A stretch of DNA of 64,000 bases from Clostridium simiarum (GTDB lineage: Bacteria; Bacillota; Clostridia; Clostridiales; Clostridiaceae), in the NCBI RefSeq assembly GCF_018919175.1, contig NZ_JAHLQL010000007.1, forward strand, positions 80,614 through 144,613, read 5' to 3'. Under the pieces are notes generated by a model, which saw only the letters and a list, made by a program, of their open reading frames with translations, was not told where the DNA came from and ran no database searches. Position 1 is the stretch's first letter. Each line of letters begins with the position of its first letter. The translations under genes were made by a program, and so were the position numbers. This document shows positions 10,964 to 19,350 of the stretch, piece by piece.

Positions 10964-12595
10964 TTATGATGCTAATGTCTTAAAAGAATTTAAATTGCAG
11001 ATGGTATCATACGTACCAGTAGCTACTATTGATCCATTCTCCAACAAAATTACCTCATCAAATAAAGACAAATTGCTACTAATATCATGAGTAACCATAA
11101 TTACAGTTTTGTCAGTTTGAGGCAATTTTCTAATGATATTTTGAGTTGTAGATTTATCAACATCCGAGAATGGTTCGTCCAATAACCATATATCTGCGTT
11201 AGATAACAATAGTCTAATGATTGAAACTATTTGTTTTTCACCTCCACTAAGCAATGTGGTATCTTTTATATCCATGATCTTATCTAATTTCTCTTTCTTT
11301 ATCTCTAGATTTTTAATATTTTCAAAACTATAATCATAGGATGAGAATACTGTTACATTATTAAGAAAATCATCTTTATATATATGGTCTATTTGGTGCA
11401 TATAATAAATAATATTATCAGTATCTAATTTAGAAATCTCTATATTATCAATTCTAATTTCACCTTCATAAAATAATTTGCGTTTAGCCAAAGCCTTTAA
11501 TATTGTAGATTTTCCAGATCCATTATGTCCTATTAAAGCATATTTTTTTCCCTTCTCAAAGGTAAAAGAAAAATTATTTATTTTGAAATTATCATAATGA
11601 ATATTAACATTATCAAAAACGATATTAGAATCAAAAGTGCTTTTATCTATTAAATCCTTAGAATCATTATAATTGATAATAGATAATACTCTTTCTTTAA
11701 TATGTTTTGTTGACTTGACAGTATTAATATCAGCAATCAGACACTGGATTGGATCTAAAAAAGAACCAACATATCCTAAAGTAGCAACAGCAGTACCAAT
11801 AGTAATTTCTTTTTGAACCAATAAAAATGCAATTAATCCAAAAGATATTATATCTATTAAGTAAATAGAAAAACCATTGATTATTCCAGTAACTGTTTTT
11901 AAATGTCCAAAGGTATATCTAGAATCAGCAGTTTGTTGCAACACTCTATTATGTTTTTTTGAAATATTGTATTTGGTGTTTTGGTTTACTAAATTAAATC
12001 CTTGAAGTAGATCTGTTATTAAACTTACATAGGTTCCAATTTTAGTAGTATAGTTTTTCCTACGTTTGGATAACTCCTTAGCTGTAATATTTGGGAAGAT
12101 AACAGTTGCCATAATTGAAGTTATTATAATTGTAATAGCTATTCTCCAATCTATTAAAACAAATAATATGACAGAATAAATAAGTACTGTAATAATTGTT
12201 TTTATAATGGCAACTGCTGGATTTAAATAATCCATCTCTAGTTGTGTTATTTCATTTCCCTGTAAAGAGATATATTCCCCAATATCTCTACTAATAAAAT
12301 CTTCATAATCACGATTTATTATTGATGAAAAAAAATCCTTTTTCAAATTAAATTCAAATTTGATATTCCCTCTCCATGTAGCAATTGTCTCTAAATAATC
12401 AAATAATAAACTTATTATAGTTGCTATAATAAATATTGGTACATAGAAAAAAACATTAAATTGTTCCTCAAGTATAATAGAATCAAATAGCTCCTTTTGT
12501 ATATATGGCAATAACGCCAATGACAAAGTAGCTATTGTACTACAGATTATTTGAATAAATAAATACTTCTTTATGCTTTTAATATATTTCTTCAT
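10964..12595 (-). CDS. ABC exporter, fused membrane and ATPase domains, of a RiPP cassette
   Basis: A 543-residue half-transporter. Residues about 1-300 form the exporter membrane domain with several hydrophobic segments. The ATPase domain has Walker A GHNGSGKST, signature LSGGEKQ, and Walker B ADIWLLDEP. There is no N-terminal peptidase domain. The start is ATG 12595, chosen over upstream in-frame codons because AGGAGATATACAG lies just before it; the gene then overlaps the radical SAM gene by 17 bases. It is predicted to export the modified peptide made by the PqqD/radical SAM pair, as a homodimer in the membrane. Confidence 0.9.
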   Translation of the reverse strand: MKKYIKSIKKYLFIQIICSTIATLSLALLPYIQKELFDSIILEEQFNVFFYVPIFIIATIISLLFDYLETIATWRGNIKFEFNLKKDFFSSIINRDYEDFISRDIGEYISLQGNEITQLEMDYLNPAVAIIKTIITVLIYSVILFVLIDWRIAITIIITSIMATVIFPNITAKELSKRRKNYTTKIGTYVSLITDLLQGFNLVNQNTKYNISKKHNRVLQQTADSRYTFGHLKTVTGIINGFSIYLIDIISFGLIAFLLVQKEITIGTAVATLGYVGSFLDPIQCLIADINTVKSTKHIKERVLSIINYNDSKDLIDKSTFDSNIVFDNVNIHYDNFKINNFSFTFEKGKKYALIGHNGSGKSTILKALAKRKLFYEGEIRIDNIEISKLDTDNIIYYMHQIDHIYKDDFLNNVTVFSSYDYSFENIKNLEIKKEKLDKIMDIKDTTLLSGGEKQIVSIIRLLLSNADIWLLDEPFSDVDKSTTQNIIRKLPQTDKTVIMVTHDISSNLSLFDEVILLENGSIVATGTYDTICNLNSFKTLAS

Positions 12596-13613
12596 TACTG
12601 TATATCTCCTTATGGTAATTAAATCGCTCTTTAGCAATGTCACAAGAAATATTTGATTTGCTAAATATTGAGCCATTTTCAAAAAGTGCATTGCCTGGGC
12701 ATCGAACACACGAACTCTCATACTCACAATCAACGCAATCTGGAGAACTAGACCATGTCATTTCTTGAAAGATCTTTAATATGGGTGAATTGTTCCAAAT
12801 ATCAGATAGGTCATTATTATATACACTTCCTGTCTTTATCAGTAAACGATTGCACGGATATATATCCCCTTTAGAATCGATATAAATAGAATGTTTAGTG
12901 TCACTGCAAATTAAATTCTGATTATTATGTTTTCTTGTTTCAACTCCACTTAAAGTATCTACATCTTTTAAAACACTACTAAGCTGTTCTGTGGACATCC
13001 TAAAATTCAAAGGTTCTGAATTTCCATTAATTTTATTGAATATTACTGGATCTGCTTTATAGAAAAAACCATTTTTATCGCAATAACATTTCAAATCCCT
13101 ATATGATTTATAATTGTCTTTCATTAGACTTGTTTTAATTTGCAAGGGAATATTATACTTTTTTAATAAGTTAGCGTTCATTAGTGTACTTAATAATGAT
13201 CCGTTAACACCTGTGATATAATCATGGATATTATTATCTAGTGAAAAAATGCTACAGGAAATCAATGAAATATTCAACGAAGATAATTGTTTTATAATTT
13301 CTTCATTAAGTAAAGATATATTGGTAAATATTATTACACTAAAATGCATATCACGTGCCTTTCTTAAAATATCTAGTATATCTTTTCTAAAGAACGGCTC
13401 TCCCCCAGTAAAAACAAGTTCAAAACAGCCCATATCTCTTAATTTATAAAATAATTCAAATATAATTTCAATCTCTAATCCACTATTATTATGCTCTGGT
13501 ATGTAACAATGTCTGCATCTCCAATTACATTTAGTTAACAACTCTATTGTAGCTCTAGTTAAATCATTATTTTCCTTAGATATATTGTATATATCATCTA
13601 TAGAGTTAATCAT
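12579..13613 (-). CDS. Radical SAM/SPASM peptide-modifying enzyme
   Basis: A 344-residue enzyme. The [4Fe-4S]-SAM motif CxxxCxxC is at Cys29, Cys33, Cys36 (KCNWRCRHCYIPEHNN), followed by the GGEP motif (VFTGGEPFFRKDI). The C-terminal third is a Cys-rich SPASM domain (DIYPCNRLL, CVDCEYESSCVRCPGN, SNISCD) that binds auxiliary clusters. Such proteins introduce thioether, C-C or epimer changes into ribosomal peptides. The ATG overlaps the end of the PqqD-like gene by 8 bases, and the gene is followed by an exporter, which is the usual RiPP arrangement. The substrate peptide is not obvious. Confidence 0.92.
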   Translation of the reverse strand: MINSIDDIYNISKENNDLTRATIELLTKCNWRCRHCYIPEHNNSGLEIEIIFELFYKLRDMGCFELVFTGGEPFFRKDILDILRKARDMHFSVIIFTNISLLNEEIIKQLSSLNISLISCSIFSLDNNIHDYITGVNGSLLSTLMNANLLKKYNIPLQIKTSLMKDNYKSYRDLKCYCDKNGFFYKADPVIFNKINGNSEPLNFRMSTEQLSSVLKDVDTLSGVETRKHNNQNLICSDTKHSIYIDSKGDIYPCNRLLIKTGSVYNNDLSDIWNNSPILKIFQEMTWSSSPDCVDCEYESSCVRCPGNALFENGSIFSKSNISCDIAKERFNYHKEIYSNEEIY

Positions 13614-13878
13614 TTTGCATTATTACCCCCTTTTCTAATAGCTGATTATAGAAATCATGAATATCATTGTATACCATAGATTTATCAACATTATAATCGT
13701 TACTTATTTTATCTGCTATATAGTCCGTATGATAGTTATTGGCTAAAAGAAGCCAAATATCCTTAGATACCCCGTCAAAATATATAAATTCATTAGTAGT
13801 AATGTTTAATATATAAACTAATTCTATTGTTGGTTGTATCTGCCATGCAATATTTTTCGCTAATTTATAAGATGACAT
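13606..13878 (-). CDS. PqqD-like peptide chaperone (RRE domain)
   Basis: A 90-residue protein with the fold signature of PqqD: TNEFIYFDGVSKDIWLLL, then DYIADKISNDYNVDKSMV, and a final helix DIHDFYNQLLEKGVI. Such proteins bind the leader of a precursor peptide and present it to the radical SAM enzyme. The ATG at 13878 has GGGGGAG five bases upstream. It overlaps the radical SAM start, so the pair is coupled. It is the first recognised gene of the cassette. A precursor gene would be expected just upstream, where only a 35-residue ORF is seen. Confidence 0.85.
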   Translation of the reverse strand: MSSYKLAKNIAWQIQPTIELVYILNITTNEFIYFDGVSKDIWLLLANNYHTDYIADKISNDYNVDKSMVYNDIHDFYNQLLEKGVIMQND

Positions 13879-14151
13879 CAAAACTCCCCCTAAAACTTGT
13901 TTTATTAATTCATATACCTCATAAATTTTATATTTTAATATTTATTTGACTTATATGAAAATAAATATAGTAAAAAGCATAACACTGTTTTTAAAAATAT
14001 AAATCAGATTTCATATTCTTGATTAATGTTTTTCCTTTTTACTACGCCTCTATCATTCTTAAAGGAATACTATAAAATCAATTGTGTATGTTTATTGTAA
14101 TCAGTGTCTAATCAACCTGGTAAGATACTTCTCAACAATGCGCTTAACAGG

Positions 14152-14259
14152 TTATCGAGAATTTATTGTAAGTACTAAAACTATGGTAAATAGCAGTAAT
14201 ATTAACGCTACTTTCTTTTTAATAATCTTTTTACATTGCTCATATAAAGTTAAACCCAT
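14152..14259 (-). CDS. Possible 35-residue single-span peptide upstream of the PqqD gene
   Basis: A short frame upstream of and in line with the RiPP cassette. It starts MGLTLYEQCKKIIKKK and continues into a hydrophobic stretch of about 15 residues ending TINSR. One Cys at position 9. The ribosome site is weak (GGA, 9 bases away). An imperfect inverted repeat (AACCTGGTAAG/CTTAACAGGTT, 14114-14153) follows at its stop. It could be a precursor, a type I toxin-like peptide, or chance. No homology is recognised. Confidence 0.3.
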   Translation of the reverse strand: MGLTLYEQCKKIIKKKVALILLLFTIVLVLTINSR

Positions 14260-14747
14260 GCATTGTTATTCCAAGTTGAAAGTGTATATTTACATTATAT
14301 GCTATTATATATAATTTTTAGAAACATTTTCCCTAGACAGTTTTATACATTATTTCTATTTTCTCAAGATATGATTATAGATGAGTTATAATAATTTAAT
14401 CACTATAAATATACATTATTAAACCAAATCAAACATTAATCTATATACTTAAGTTATCAATTATTTTCCGTAAAAATTTTACCTTTGAATATATCTTTGC
14501 TTAAGTCCATATTATCCATATAACTAGCATGGTCTAAAATACTATAAAGTTCATAGCAATACCATAATGTGAGATAGTTGCATAAGTATATTTATATTAC
14601 TATGATAGTGCAAAAATGCTTGAATAATTTTACAGTTGAGTAAAATAAAAAAACATTTATGAATTATCAATATACAATTTTTTTAAGGAATTAATTTTTG
14701 ATTTATAACTAACTAAGCCACAAATAAGACATTTAGAAGAAACTATA
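14260..14747. other. Non-coding, AT-rich, with a possible gene remnant
   Basis: No credible gene. A short minus-strand open frame at 14457-14590 reads like the end of a real protein (YELYSILDHASYMDNMDL...FTENN) but has no good start or ribosome site, so it may be a decayed gene end. The rest is AT-rich without clear structure. Confidence 0.35.
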
Positions 14748-14814
14748 TTAACTAAAAATAAAAAGCCCATGGCAAATCTTCTACCACAGACTTTTTTTAT
14801 AACTCTTTATTCAA
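14748..14814 (-). repeat. 67-bp direct repeat, copy 2, carrying a terminator
   Basis: Identical to 10648-10714. Here it lies 163 bases downstream of the small-protein gene at 14977-15126. The paralogous small-protein gene near 23.7 kb has a related terminator at a similar distance, so this copy is probably the original one. Confidence 0.9.
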
Positions 14815-14976
14815 TTTAACTTCCTCACTTTATGAATTATTAAATTATATAAATTTTTAACAGATTTATTGCTTCTTTACTCTACAATATATATCCATCA
14901 TATAATGCTTAGTATATTAAATAATACTTAGCTATATTTATAATAAGCCCTACTATATAATACTTATAACTATTGC

Positions 14977-15126
14977 CTACATAACTATATTACTTTGCAT
15001 TGAAGTTAAAATTTCACAAGCTTCTTTTTCATAGTCCTTGTCCATTATGAATCCATCTTCTATTATTATTTCATTTTCTCTTGCATCAAATAATCTATCT
15101 ATTATATTTCCTAATTTCTTTAACAT
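14977..15126 (-). CDS. Small acidic protein, paralogue of 23652-23828
   Basis: A 49-residue protein starting MLKKLGNIIDRLFDARENEI. It is closely related in its first 17 residues to a 58-residue product encoded at 23652-23828 (MLKRLGNIIDRLFEAREEDL). The start at 15126 follows AGGAGTGGTTTCA, a ribosome site shared almost base for base with the paralogue. A frame extending further upstream has Asn/Lys repeats and is unlikely to be translated. The N-terminal half could form an amphipathic helix. Function is unknown. Upstream promoter sequence and downstream terminator type are also shared with the paralogue. Confidence 0.75.
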   Translation of the reverse strand: MLKKLGNIIDRLFDARENEIIIEDGFIMDKDYEKEACEILTSMQSNIVM

Positions 15127-15188
15127 TGAAACCACTCCTTTAATCTTGTTTTTGTTTTTGTTTTTGTTTGCTTTCACCTTATGATTTA

Positions 15189-15265
15189 ATTATAGTACCT
15201 ATAATGTGATTTAACCATTTCTTTAGATTACAATTATAGATTTCACCATTACAGTTTTGTAAGGA
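15189..15265 (-). promoter_or_regulatory. Conserved promoter region of the small-protein gene
   Basis: TATAAT (minus strand, 15189-15194) preceded by AATGGTTAAA and TTGTAATCTA, with a Cys-tRNA-like or operator origin not evident. The same order of blocks occurs upstream of the paralogue (TATAAT at 23876-23881, AATGGTTGAA, TTGTAATCTA), so the control region is conserved along with the gene. Confidence 0.5.
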
Positions 15266-15339
15266 TAATATCACTATTTAATATTTTGAAATTTTACCTT
15301 ACCTAATACTTGAATTTACTAATGTTTTAGTAAGAAAAC

Positions 15340-15362
15340 AAGCTTACCCTTGCAGTAAGCTT
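15340..15362. terminator. Terminator downstream of the CD3324-type gene
   Basis: Inverted repeat AAGCTTAC/GTAAGCTT with a 7-base loop, T-rich on both sides, between the small-protein promoter region and the end of the next minus-strand gene. Confidence 0.6.
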
Positions 15363-15489
15363 ATTTTGAAATACCCTAAATACAATCTCTAATAATTATG
15401 AAATCTATATCAATGCTTATGAATGACATTAATTCTTCACTATAAAACTTAAAGTAAAAGTTTTCCTTACTAGAATTCTATCAATTAAA

Positions 15490-15795
15490 TTATTCTAGTA
15501 TCTTTCTTTCCTCATCATTTCTTTTAATCATAGTATTTATTTTAAATACTATTTTTCTAATACTGTCCTCGGAAAGATTAAACTTATCTGACAACTCCAT
15601 AACCTTAAAACCATCTTTATAGAGCTTATATATTTCTAAATTTCGCTTCCTAATAGCCTCACGGGTTCCGTTCATTTCCCCCCAAGCCTTTCTTCCTTCA
15701 GACTTAGGTATATATATTATCTCCCCTTGAATATAGTTTTGAAGTTCTTTTAACAGCTTTGCTGGTAATATATCCTTCCCATTCTTGTAACACAA
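15490..15795 (-). CDS. CD3324-type (Mor-like) DNA-binding protein
   Basis: A protein of about 101 residues. It shows the family pattern YKNGKDILPAKLLKELQNYI near the N terminus, IYIPKSEGRKAWG in the middle, and a helix-turn-helix at the C terminus (MELSDKFNLSEDSIRKIV). This is the layout of the small clostridial CD3324 proteins related to the Mor transcription activator. TTG at 15795 is preferred as start because GGAGAGG lies 9 bases upstream and it fits the family N terminus. Another in-frame TTG lies at 15822 without a ribosome site. Target genes are unknown. Confidence 0.75.
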   Translation of the reverse strand: MCYKNGKDILPAKLLKELQNYIQGEIIYIPKSEGRKAWGEMNGTREAIRKRNLEIYKLYKDGFKVMELSDKFNLSEDSIRKIVFKINTMIKRNDEERKILE

Positions 15796-15926
15796 TGTTA
15801 AAATCCTCTCCTTTATTTTCAATGTTCTTTACCAAAATTTCAGAATTTTTCATTGAAAATACACCCCCCTATTAATTATTAAAATACACATTATAATCTG
15901 TGATTATATTAAATTTGGACATAAAA

Positions 15927-15956
15927 ATCCCGTGGACAAGTAACCATCCACGGGAT
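15927..15956 (-). terminator. Strong Rho-independent terminator
   Basis: Perfect 9-bp GC-rich stem ATCCCGTGG/CCACGGGAT; on the minus strand it is followed by TTTTTATG. Confidence 0.85.
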
Positions 15957-15969
15957 CTTAAAAAAGCAA

Positions 15970-15993
15970 TAAAAAATACAGGATAACCTCCTG
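15970..15993 (-). terminator. First terminator of the small transcript
   Basis: Stem CAGGA/TCCTG (15979-15993) followed on the minus strand by TATTTTTT. Confidence 0.6.
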
Positions 15994-16158
15994 CATAATT
16001 CCACACTTTAAATCCATTTTAATGTTTCAGATGACGGTTATTTTTACCATTTTTCGAAAGCACAACAAATAAACAGCCCTAAGTACATAATTTAAACTTT
16101 ATGGCCTCAAAATAATCAAGTTATCATATAAATTTATGTCACTTTCGAAGATATTCAA

Positions 16159-16200
16159 TTATTTATTACTTACCTCTAAATCAAATATTAAATGCATCAT
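16159..16200 (-). CDS. Micro-ORF of 13 codons with ideal ribosome site
   Basis: Encodes MMHLIFDLEVSNK. GAAGGAGG lies 9 bases before the first ATG, the best ribosome site in the area, and the promoter is 40-70 bases upstream. Too short for homology. Expression as a peptide is plausible but unproven. Confidence 0.4.
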   Translation of the reverse strand: MMHLIFDLEVSNK

Positions 16201-16240
16201 TATATAATTCCTCCTTCATCTGAATTTTCTATACAATTTA

Positions 16241-16269
16241 ATTTTATGCTATAATACTGTTTTTGTCAA
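16241..16269 (-). promoter_or_regulatory. Consensus sigma-A promoter
   Basis: Minus strand TTGACA (16264-16269), a 17-base spacer and TAAAAT (16241-16246). Near-consensus, driving the candidate small transcript. Confidence 0.75.
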
Positions 16270-16360
16270 TATTATCCTAATAAGTTATATCCTTTCTAAA
16301 CCTAATTTTTATACTACCACTACCTGTCCTAATGTTTTTTAAGAAATCTCATCTTTCTAT

Positions 16361-16390
16361 CTTAAGATGGAGTAAAACCTCCATCTTAAG
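16361..16390. terminator. Hairpin, probable terminator of the acetyltransferase gene
   Basis: Perfect 12-bp stem CTTAAGATGGAG/CTCCATCTTAAG with a 6-base loop. With the following CAAAACTCTATTTAT it resembles a partial, inverted copy of repeat family 2. Confidence 0.6.
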
Positions 16391-16483
16391 CAAAACTCTA
16401 TTTATATTATGGTATCAACAGAAAGTTTAATTCTTTGTTTTCTACTATTTTGCCCCTAGTAACTTTTATACCCCTGAGATAGC

Positions 16484-17308
16484 TCACTTATTCTCTTTGG
16501 CCATATTAATTTGGCCTCTTCCTTCTTTCTTCCTATACCCAAACTTCTCGTATAACCTTATTCCATTGCAATTTTCTATGTCACAAGCTAAAAAACTTCG
16601 CTTTGCACCATGTTCCTCTCCCCACTTAAAAGCTTTATTAATAAGAGCATATCCTATGCCCTTACCCTGCCACCTTGGCATTACCCCTATCTCCCTTAAC
16701 CATAACACTGGACCTTTTTCACTATAAAACCCATATATATTTAAGCAACATACCCCAATAATTTCGCTGTTTTCTTCTGCAACAAGTACGCAAGAATTTT
16801 CATCCTCATTCCACTCTTTAACCCACTCATCACTTTCGCCCGTAAATTCTCTAGAATATCCTTCACAAGATTGAAGTACCTTTGCTGCACTATGAAACTC
16901 ATCAGCATTTAAAAGTCTAACTGATTCAAAAGGAGATGCTGGCACTTTTATGCTTTGTAAATTATCTACCCAGTAATCAGTCCATTCACTAACCACCCTA
17001 AATCCTAAATCTTCCATTCCTTCAATAAAATCTTCAGGAATAAATTCTATAAAAAGTCTATTTTGTTTAATATTTTTATTACTTATAATGTTAATAACTT
17101 TATTAAAACCATGAAAAAAGCTCTCTTTTGTTTGAGCTCCCCAATAGATTATTACTTCCTTAAAGGTTTCTTTAATAATAAATACTGCATCCGCTATTTC
17201 TACTATATTTTCTTCATGAATATCCCCTATATCTTCTAAGTCCTTATACATAACTGAATTATATTTATAACTTTGTGCTTTATTAAATACTTTCTCCACT
17301 CTTCTCAC
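16484..17308 (-). CDS. GNAT family N-acetyltransferase, two-domain
   Basis: A 274-residue protein with a divergent N-terminal half (GNAT-like fold remnant, to about residue 125) and a clear C-terminal acetyl-CoA-binding domain: SCVLVAEENSEIIGVCCL, then WLREIGVMPRWQGKGIGYAL with the RxxGxG/A signature, and NGIRLYEKFGYRKKE. It acetylates an unknown amine. It starts at a GTG. It is followed 100 bases downstream (left) by a strong hairpin. A second GNAT gene of unrelated sequence lies just upstream. The pair may be independent; spacing of about 120 bases includes a hairpin. Confidence 0.85.
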   Translation of the reverse strand: MRRVEKVFNKAQSYKYNSVMYKDLEDIGDIHEENIVEIADAVFIIKETFKEVIIYWGAQTKESFFHGFNKVINIISNKNIKQNRLFIEFIPEDFIEGMEDLGFRVVSEWTDYWVDNLQSIKVPASPFESVRLLNADEFHSAAKVLQSCEGYSREFTGESDEWVKEWNEDENSCVLVAEENSEIIGVCCLNIYGFYSEKGPVLWLREIGVMPRWQGKGIGYALINKAFKWGEEHGAKRSFLACDIENCNGIRLYEKFGYRKKEGRGQINMAKENK

Positions 17309-17371
17309 TCCATCTCAATAAATTATTAAATACTGTCCTGTGCCATCTATATCATTAGTCTGCCTATGCTT

Positions 17372-17403
17372 TAAAACAGTGTTGATATTGCAACACTGTT
17401 TAA
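17372..17403. terminator. Hairpin between two acetyltransferase genes
   Basis: Inverted repeat TTAAAACAGTGTTG/CAACACTGTTTAA with a short loop; likely terminator for the gene at 17429-17968 on the minus strand. Confidence 0.7.
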
Positions 17404-17428
17404 TTGAGCAAGAACTCTTTCTATATAC

Positions 17429-17968
17429 TTAACACTTAAAGTCATTCCAATTTACTGAAGTAGTTTTTCCATTTTGCCAATCCTCTTTTGTAATGCCATA
17501 GCCAATTGCATCATATGGTTTCCCATCTTGACCCACCCATGCTTTTCGATAGTGTGCTTCTTTAGCAAAACCACACTTATGGAATACGCACCTCATAGCA
17601 TAATTATCCTGCCTTGTATTACCTTCTATCCTATCCTTATCAGAGTAATTATTAAATATATAATCAGTAAGCCAATTTATAGCACTTGTCCCAATCCCCA
17701 TACCTTTGTACTTGCGTAAAATTCTTATATCAAACAATGGTGTACCATCTTGTAAATCATAAATTCTCATCATTCCCACTTTTGTATCCTGATCTAAAAT
17801 AATCCAAAATGTTTTGCAGTCATCCCCAGTATAATACTGGTTTTCATAACTTGCTCTAATCCTTTCTGGATTTAAGTTGGGTGTTCCATAAAACTCCCAA
17901 GTATCTGATGTTAAAAACTCTACAAGAATATCAATTTCATCTTTAAATTCTTTAAACCCTATCTTCAT
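17429..17968 (-). CDS. GNAT family N-acetyltransferase (RimJ/RimL-like)
   Basis: A 179-residue single-domain acetyltransferase. Signature: WIILDQDTKVGMMRIYDL (beta-4), FDIRILRKYKGMGIGTSAI with the RxxGxG motif, and NYAMRCVFHKCGFAKEAHYR near the end. This layout matches RimJ/RimL-type enzymes that modify antibiotics or N-terminal amino groups. The start is ATG 17968 because GGGGG lies 9 bases before it; an in-frame ATG six codons upstream overlaps that ribosome site. Substrate is unknown. Confidence 0.83.
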   Translation of the reverse strand: MKIGFKEFKDEIDILVEFLTSDTWEFYGTPNLNPERIRASYENQYYTGDDCKTFWIILDQDTKVGMMRIYDLQDGTPLFDIRILRKYKGMGIGTSAINWLTDYIFNNYSDKDRIEGNTRQDNYAMRCVFHKCGFAKEAHYRKAWVGQDGKPYDAIGYGITKEDWQNGKTTSVNWNDFKC

Positions 17969-18090
17969 TATTTTATTCCCCCTCATAACCCTCTTAAATA
18001 TTTTTCAATTATATATCAAATTACAGATTATCTATATGATAATTATAATATTAATTTCTACATTTCTAGGGTGATCCTATAAAATAATAT

Positions 18091-18109
18091 GAGAGGGCTA
18101 TGCCCTCTC
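18091..18109. terminator. GC-rich hairpin downstream of the DUF4003 gene
   Basis: Perfect stem GAGAGGGC/GCCCTCTC with a 3-base loop. On the minus strand it is followed by ATATTATTTT. Nothing else was seen in 17969-18309. Confidence 0.65.
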
Positions 18110-18309
18110 ACTTCTTATAGTCATCCATTAACCCTTATTAGGCTAATAGACACCTCCACTTTTTATTCAAAACGATCATCCCCTTTCCATTTATTTAACC
18201 GGTCAACTATATTATTTCATATAAGGTATATATTCTCAATGGAAAGAATTTTTATAATTGTTTTTTCTTGATATCTTTAATACGAAGCTCTATTTTTCTT
18301 TAATAAGCA

Positions 18310-19305
18310 TTATGAACTCGAAGATGAAGCAGCCGCCGCACTTGCTGCACAAACTGCCGCTATAGTTGCTTGTTGCTGAGCGATTATTATGGCATTTATA
18401 CTGTTACCTAAAGTAACTTTTAAAATTCCATTTTTAATGCCATTTACATAAAAGTCAGCCACTAAGTTTGCCGCTAATACTGTTCTCATAGACTTATCAA
18501 GGCTCCAGAAACCATACCCATCCTTTTCATATAAATAATCATAAACTTCCTTTATTTCATAAACCATCTTATCTATATCAGTGGTTATAAGGGTTAGTAC
18601 TCCTAAAGTAGCTAATCCAGTATATTTTAATTTACATTCCTTATCCAATAGCGCAGCATTCAATTTTATAGCTTTACTACACTTTTCCTCTATTCCTTCC
18701 TCTCCAAGCGCTAGTATATGAGAAAGGGTTTGAAGATCATTTCCTTTGTAAAAACCTTTTTTATTTAAAGTACCATAACAGTCCTCTATTTTTTCTGAAG
18801 TCTTAGCTACCTCTAAATCTGTAGTAGCTAATACTGCCGCAAAAACATAATCATCATGAGAAGTCAACCAAAAATGGTTCTTTTTCATGCTTTCATAAAA
18901 TTCCTTCATCCTTTTAATCCTATAATTCCACTGATCTCTTGGAACTTCTTTAACTAAGGTATAGGCAGCTAAAGGTAAGTAGTTGCTATTCTTAAAGCCT
19001 ATCCTCTCCATATACTCATACACCTCTAATATATTTTGAAAAGTCCTCATATAATCCTCTTCAGAGCATAAAAGATTAGCAATGATATAACTATTAACTC
19101 CCCTAAAGTATGATGACCACTTAGTTTCTGCTTTTATATACTTTTTTATTTCCTCAATTTTATCCTTGTCAACAGCCTTTTCCCCCATGGCATTAACCAT
19201 AGCCCCAAAATGATGCACTAAAGTATATTCCCATTTGAAAGCTTTTTTAAGTTCATAATAATTTTCTACCATTAAGTCTACCTTTTTCTTTAATAAAACA
19301 TCCAT
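18310..19305 (-). CDS. DUF4003 family protein
   Basis: A 331-residue soluble, mainly helical protein. It matches the DUF4003 pattern: FKWEYTLVHHFGAMV near the N terminus, IKAETKWSSYFRG, HDDYVFAAVLA and LQTLSHILALG in the middle. The C-terminal 35 residues are a low-complexity Ala/Gln/Ser tail (AVCAASAAAASSSSS), common in clostridial members. Function is unknown. RBS AAGGGG precedes the ATG. Its neighbours are acetyltransferases, giving no functional hint. Confidence 0.85.
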   Translation of the reverse strand: MDVLLKKKVDLMVENYYELKKAFKWEYTLVHHFGAMVNAMGEKAVDKDKIEEIKKYIKAETKWSSYFRGVNSYIIANLLCSEEDYMRTFQNILEVYEYMERIGFKNSNYLPLAAYTLVKEVPRDQWNYRIKRMKEFYESMKKNHFWLTSHDDYVFAAVLATTDLEVAKTSEKIEDCYGTLNKKGFYKGNDLQTLSHILALGEEGIEEKCSKAIKLNAALLDKECKLKYTGLATLGVLTLITTDIDKMVYEIKEVYDYLYEKDGYGFWSLDKSMRTVLAANLVADFYVNGIKNGILKVTLGNSINAIIIAQQQATIAAVCAASAAAASSSSS

Positions 19306-19350
19306 AATTATATCCCCTTTTTCTAATAAATAATTCTTATTACATTACTT

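Larger units (their letters stand above)
15923..16235 (-). ncRNA. Candidate small transcript with a 13-codon ORF
   Basis: A strong promoter (16241-16269) fires into about 300 bases without a normal gene and ends in two successive terminators: stem CAGGA/TCCTG with T6 at 15970-15993, then stem ATCCCGTGG/CCACGGGAT with a T run at 15923-15956. Just after the promoter an ideal ribosome site (GAAGGAGG) precedes a micro-ORF. It could be a regulatory RNA, a dual-function RNA, or a signalling-peptide gene. Confidence 0.5.

Noticed and set aside
14084..14314. Plus-strand open frame of 76 codons
   Set aside because: No ribosome site and an improbable composition (many Ile, Tyr, Cys); antisense to a more plausible short ORF.
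14977..15126. Spo0E-like phosphatase
   Set aside because: The size fits, but the SxxxD signature of Spo0E proteins is missing.
18089..18271. Plus-strand open frame of 60 codons
   Set aside because: Starts inside a terminator-like hairpin and lacks a ribosome site.
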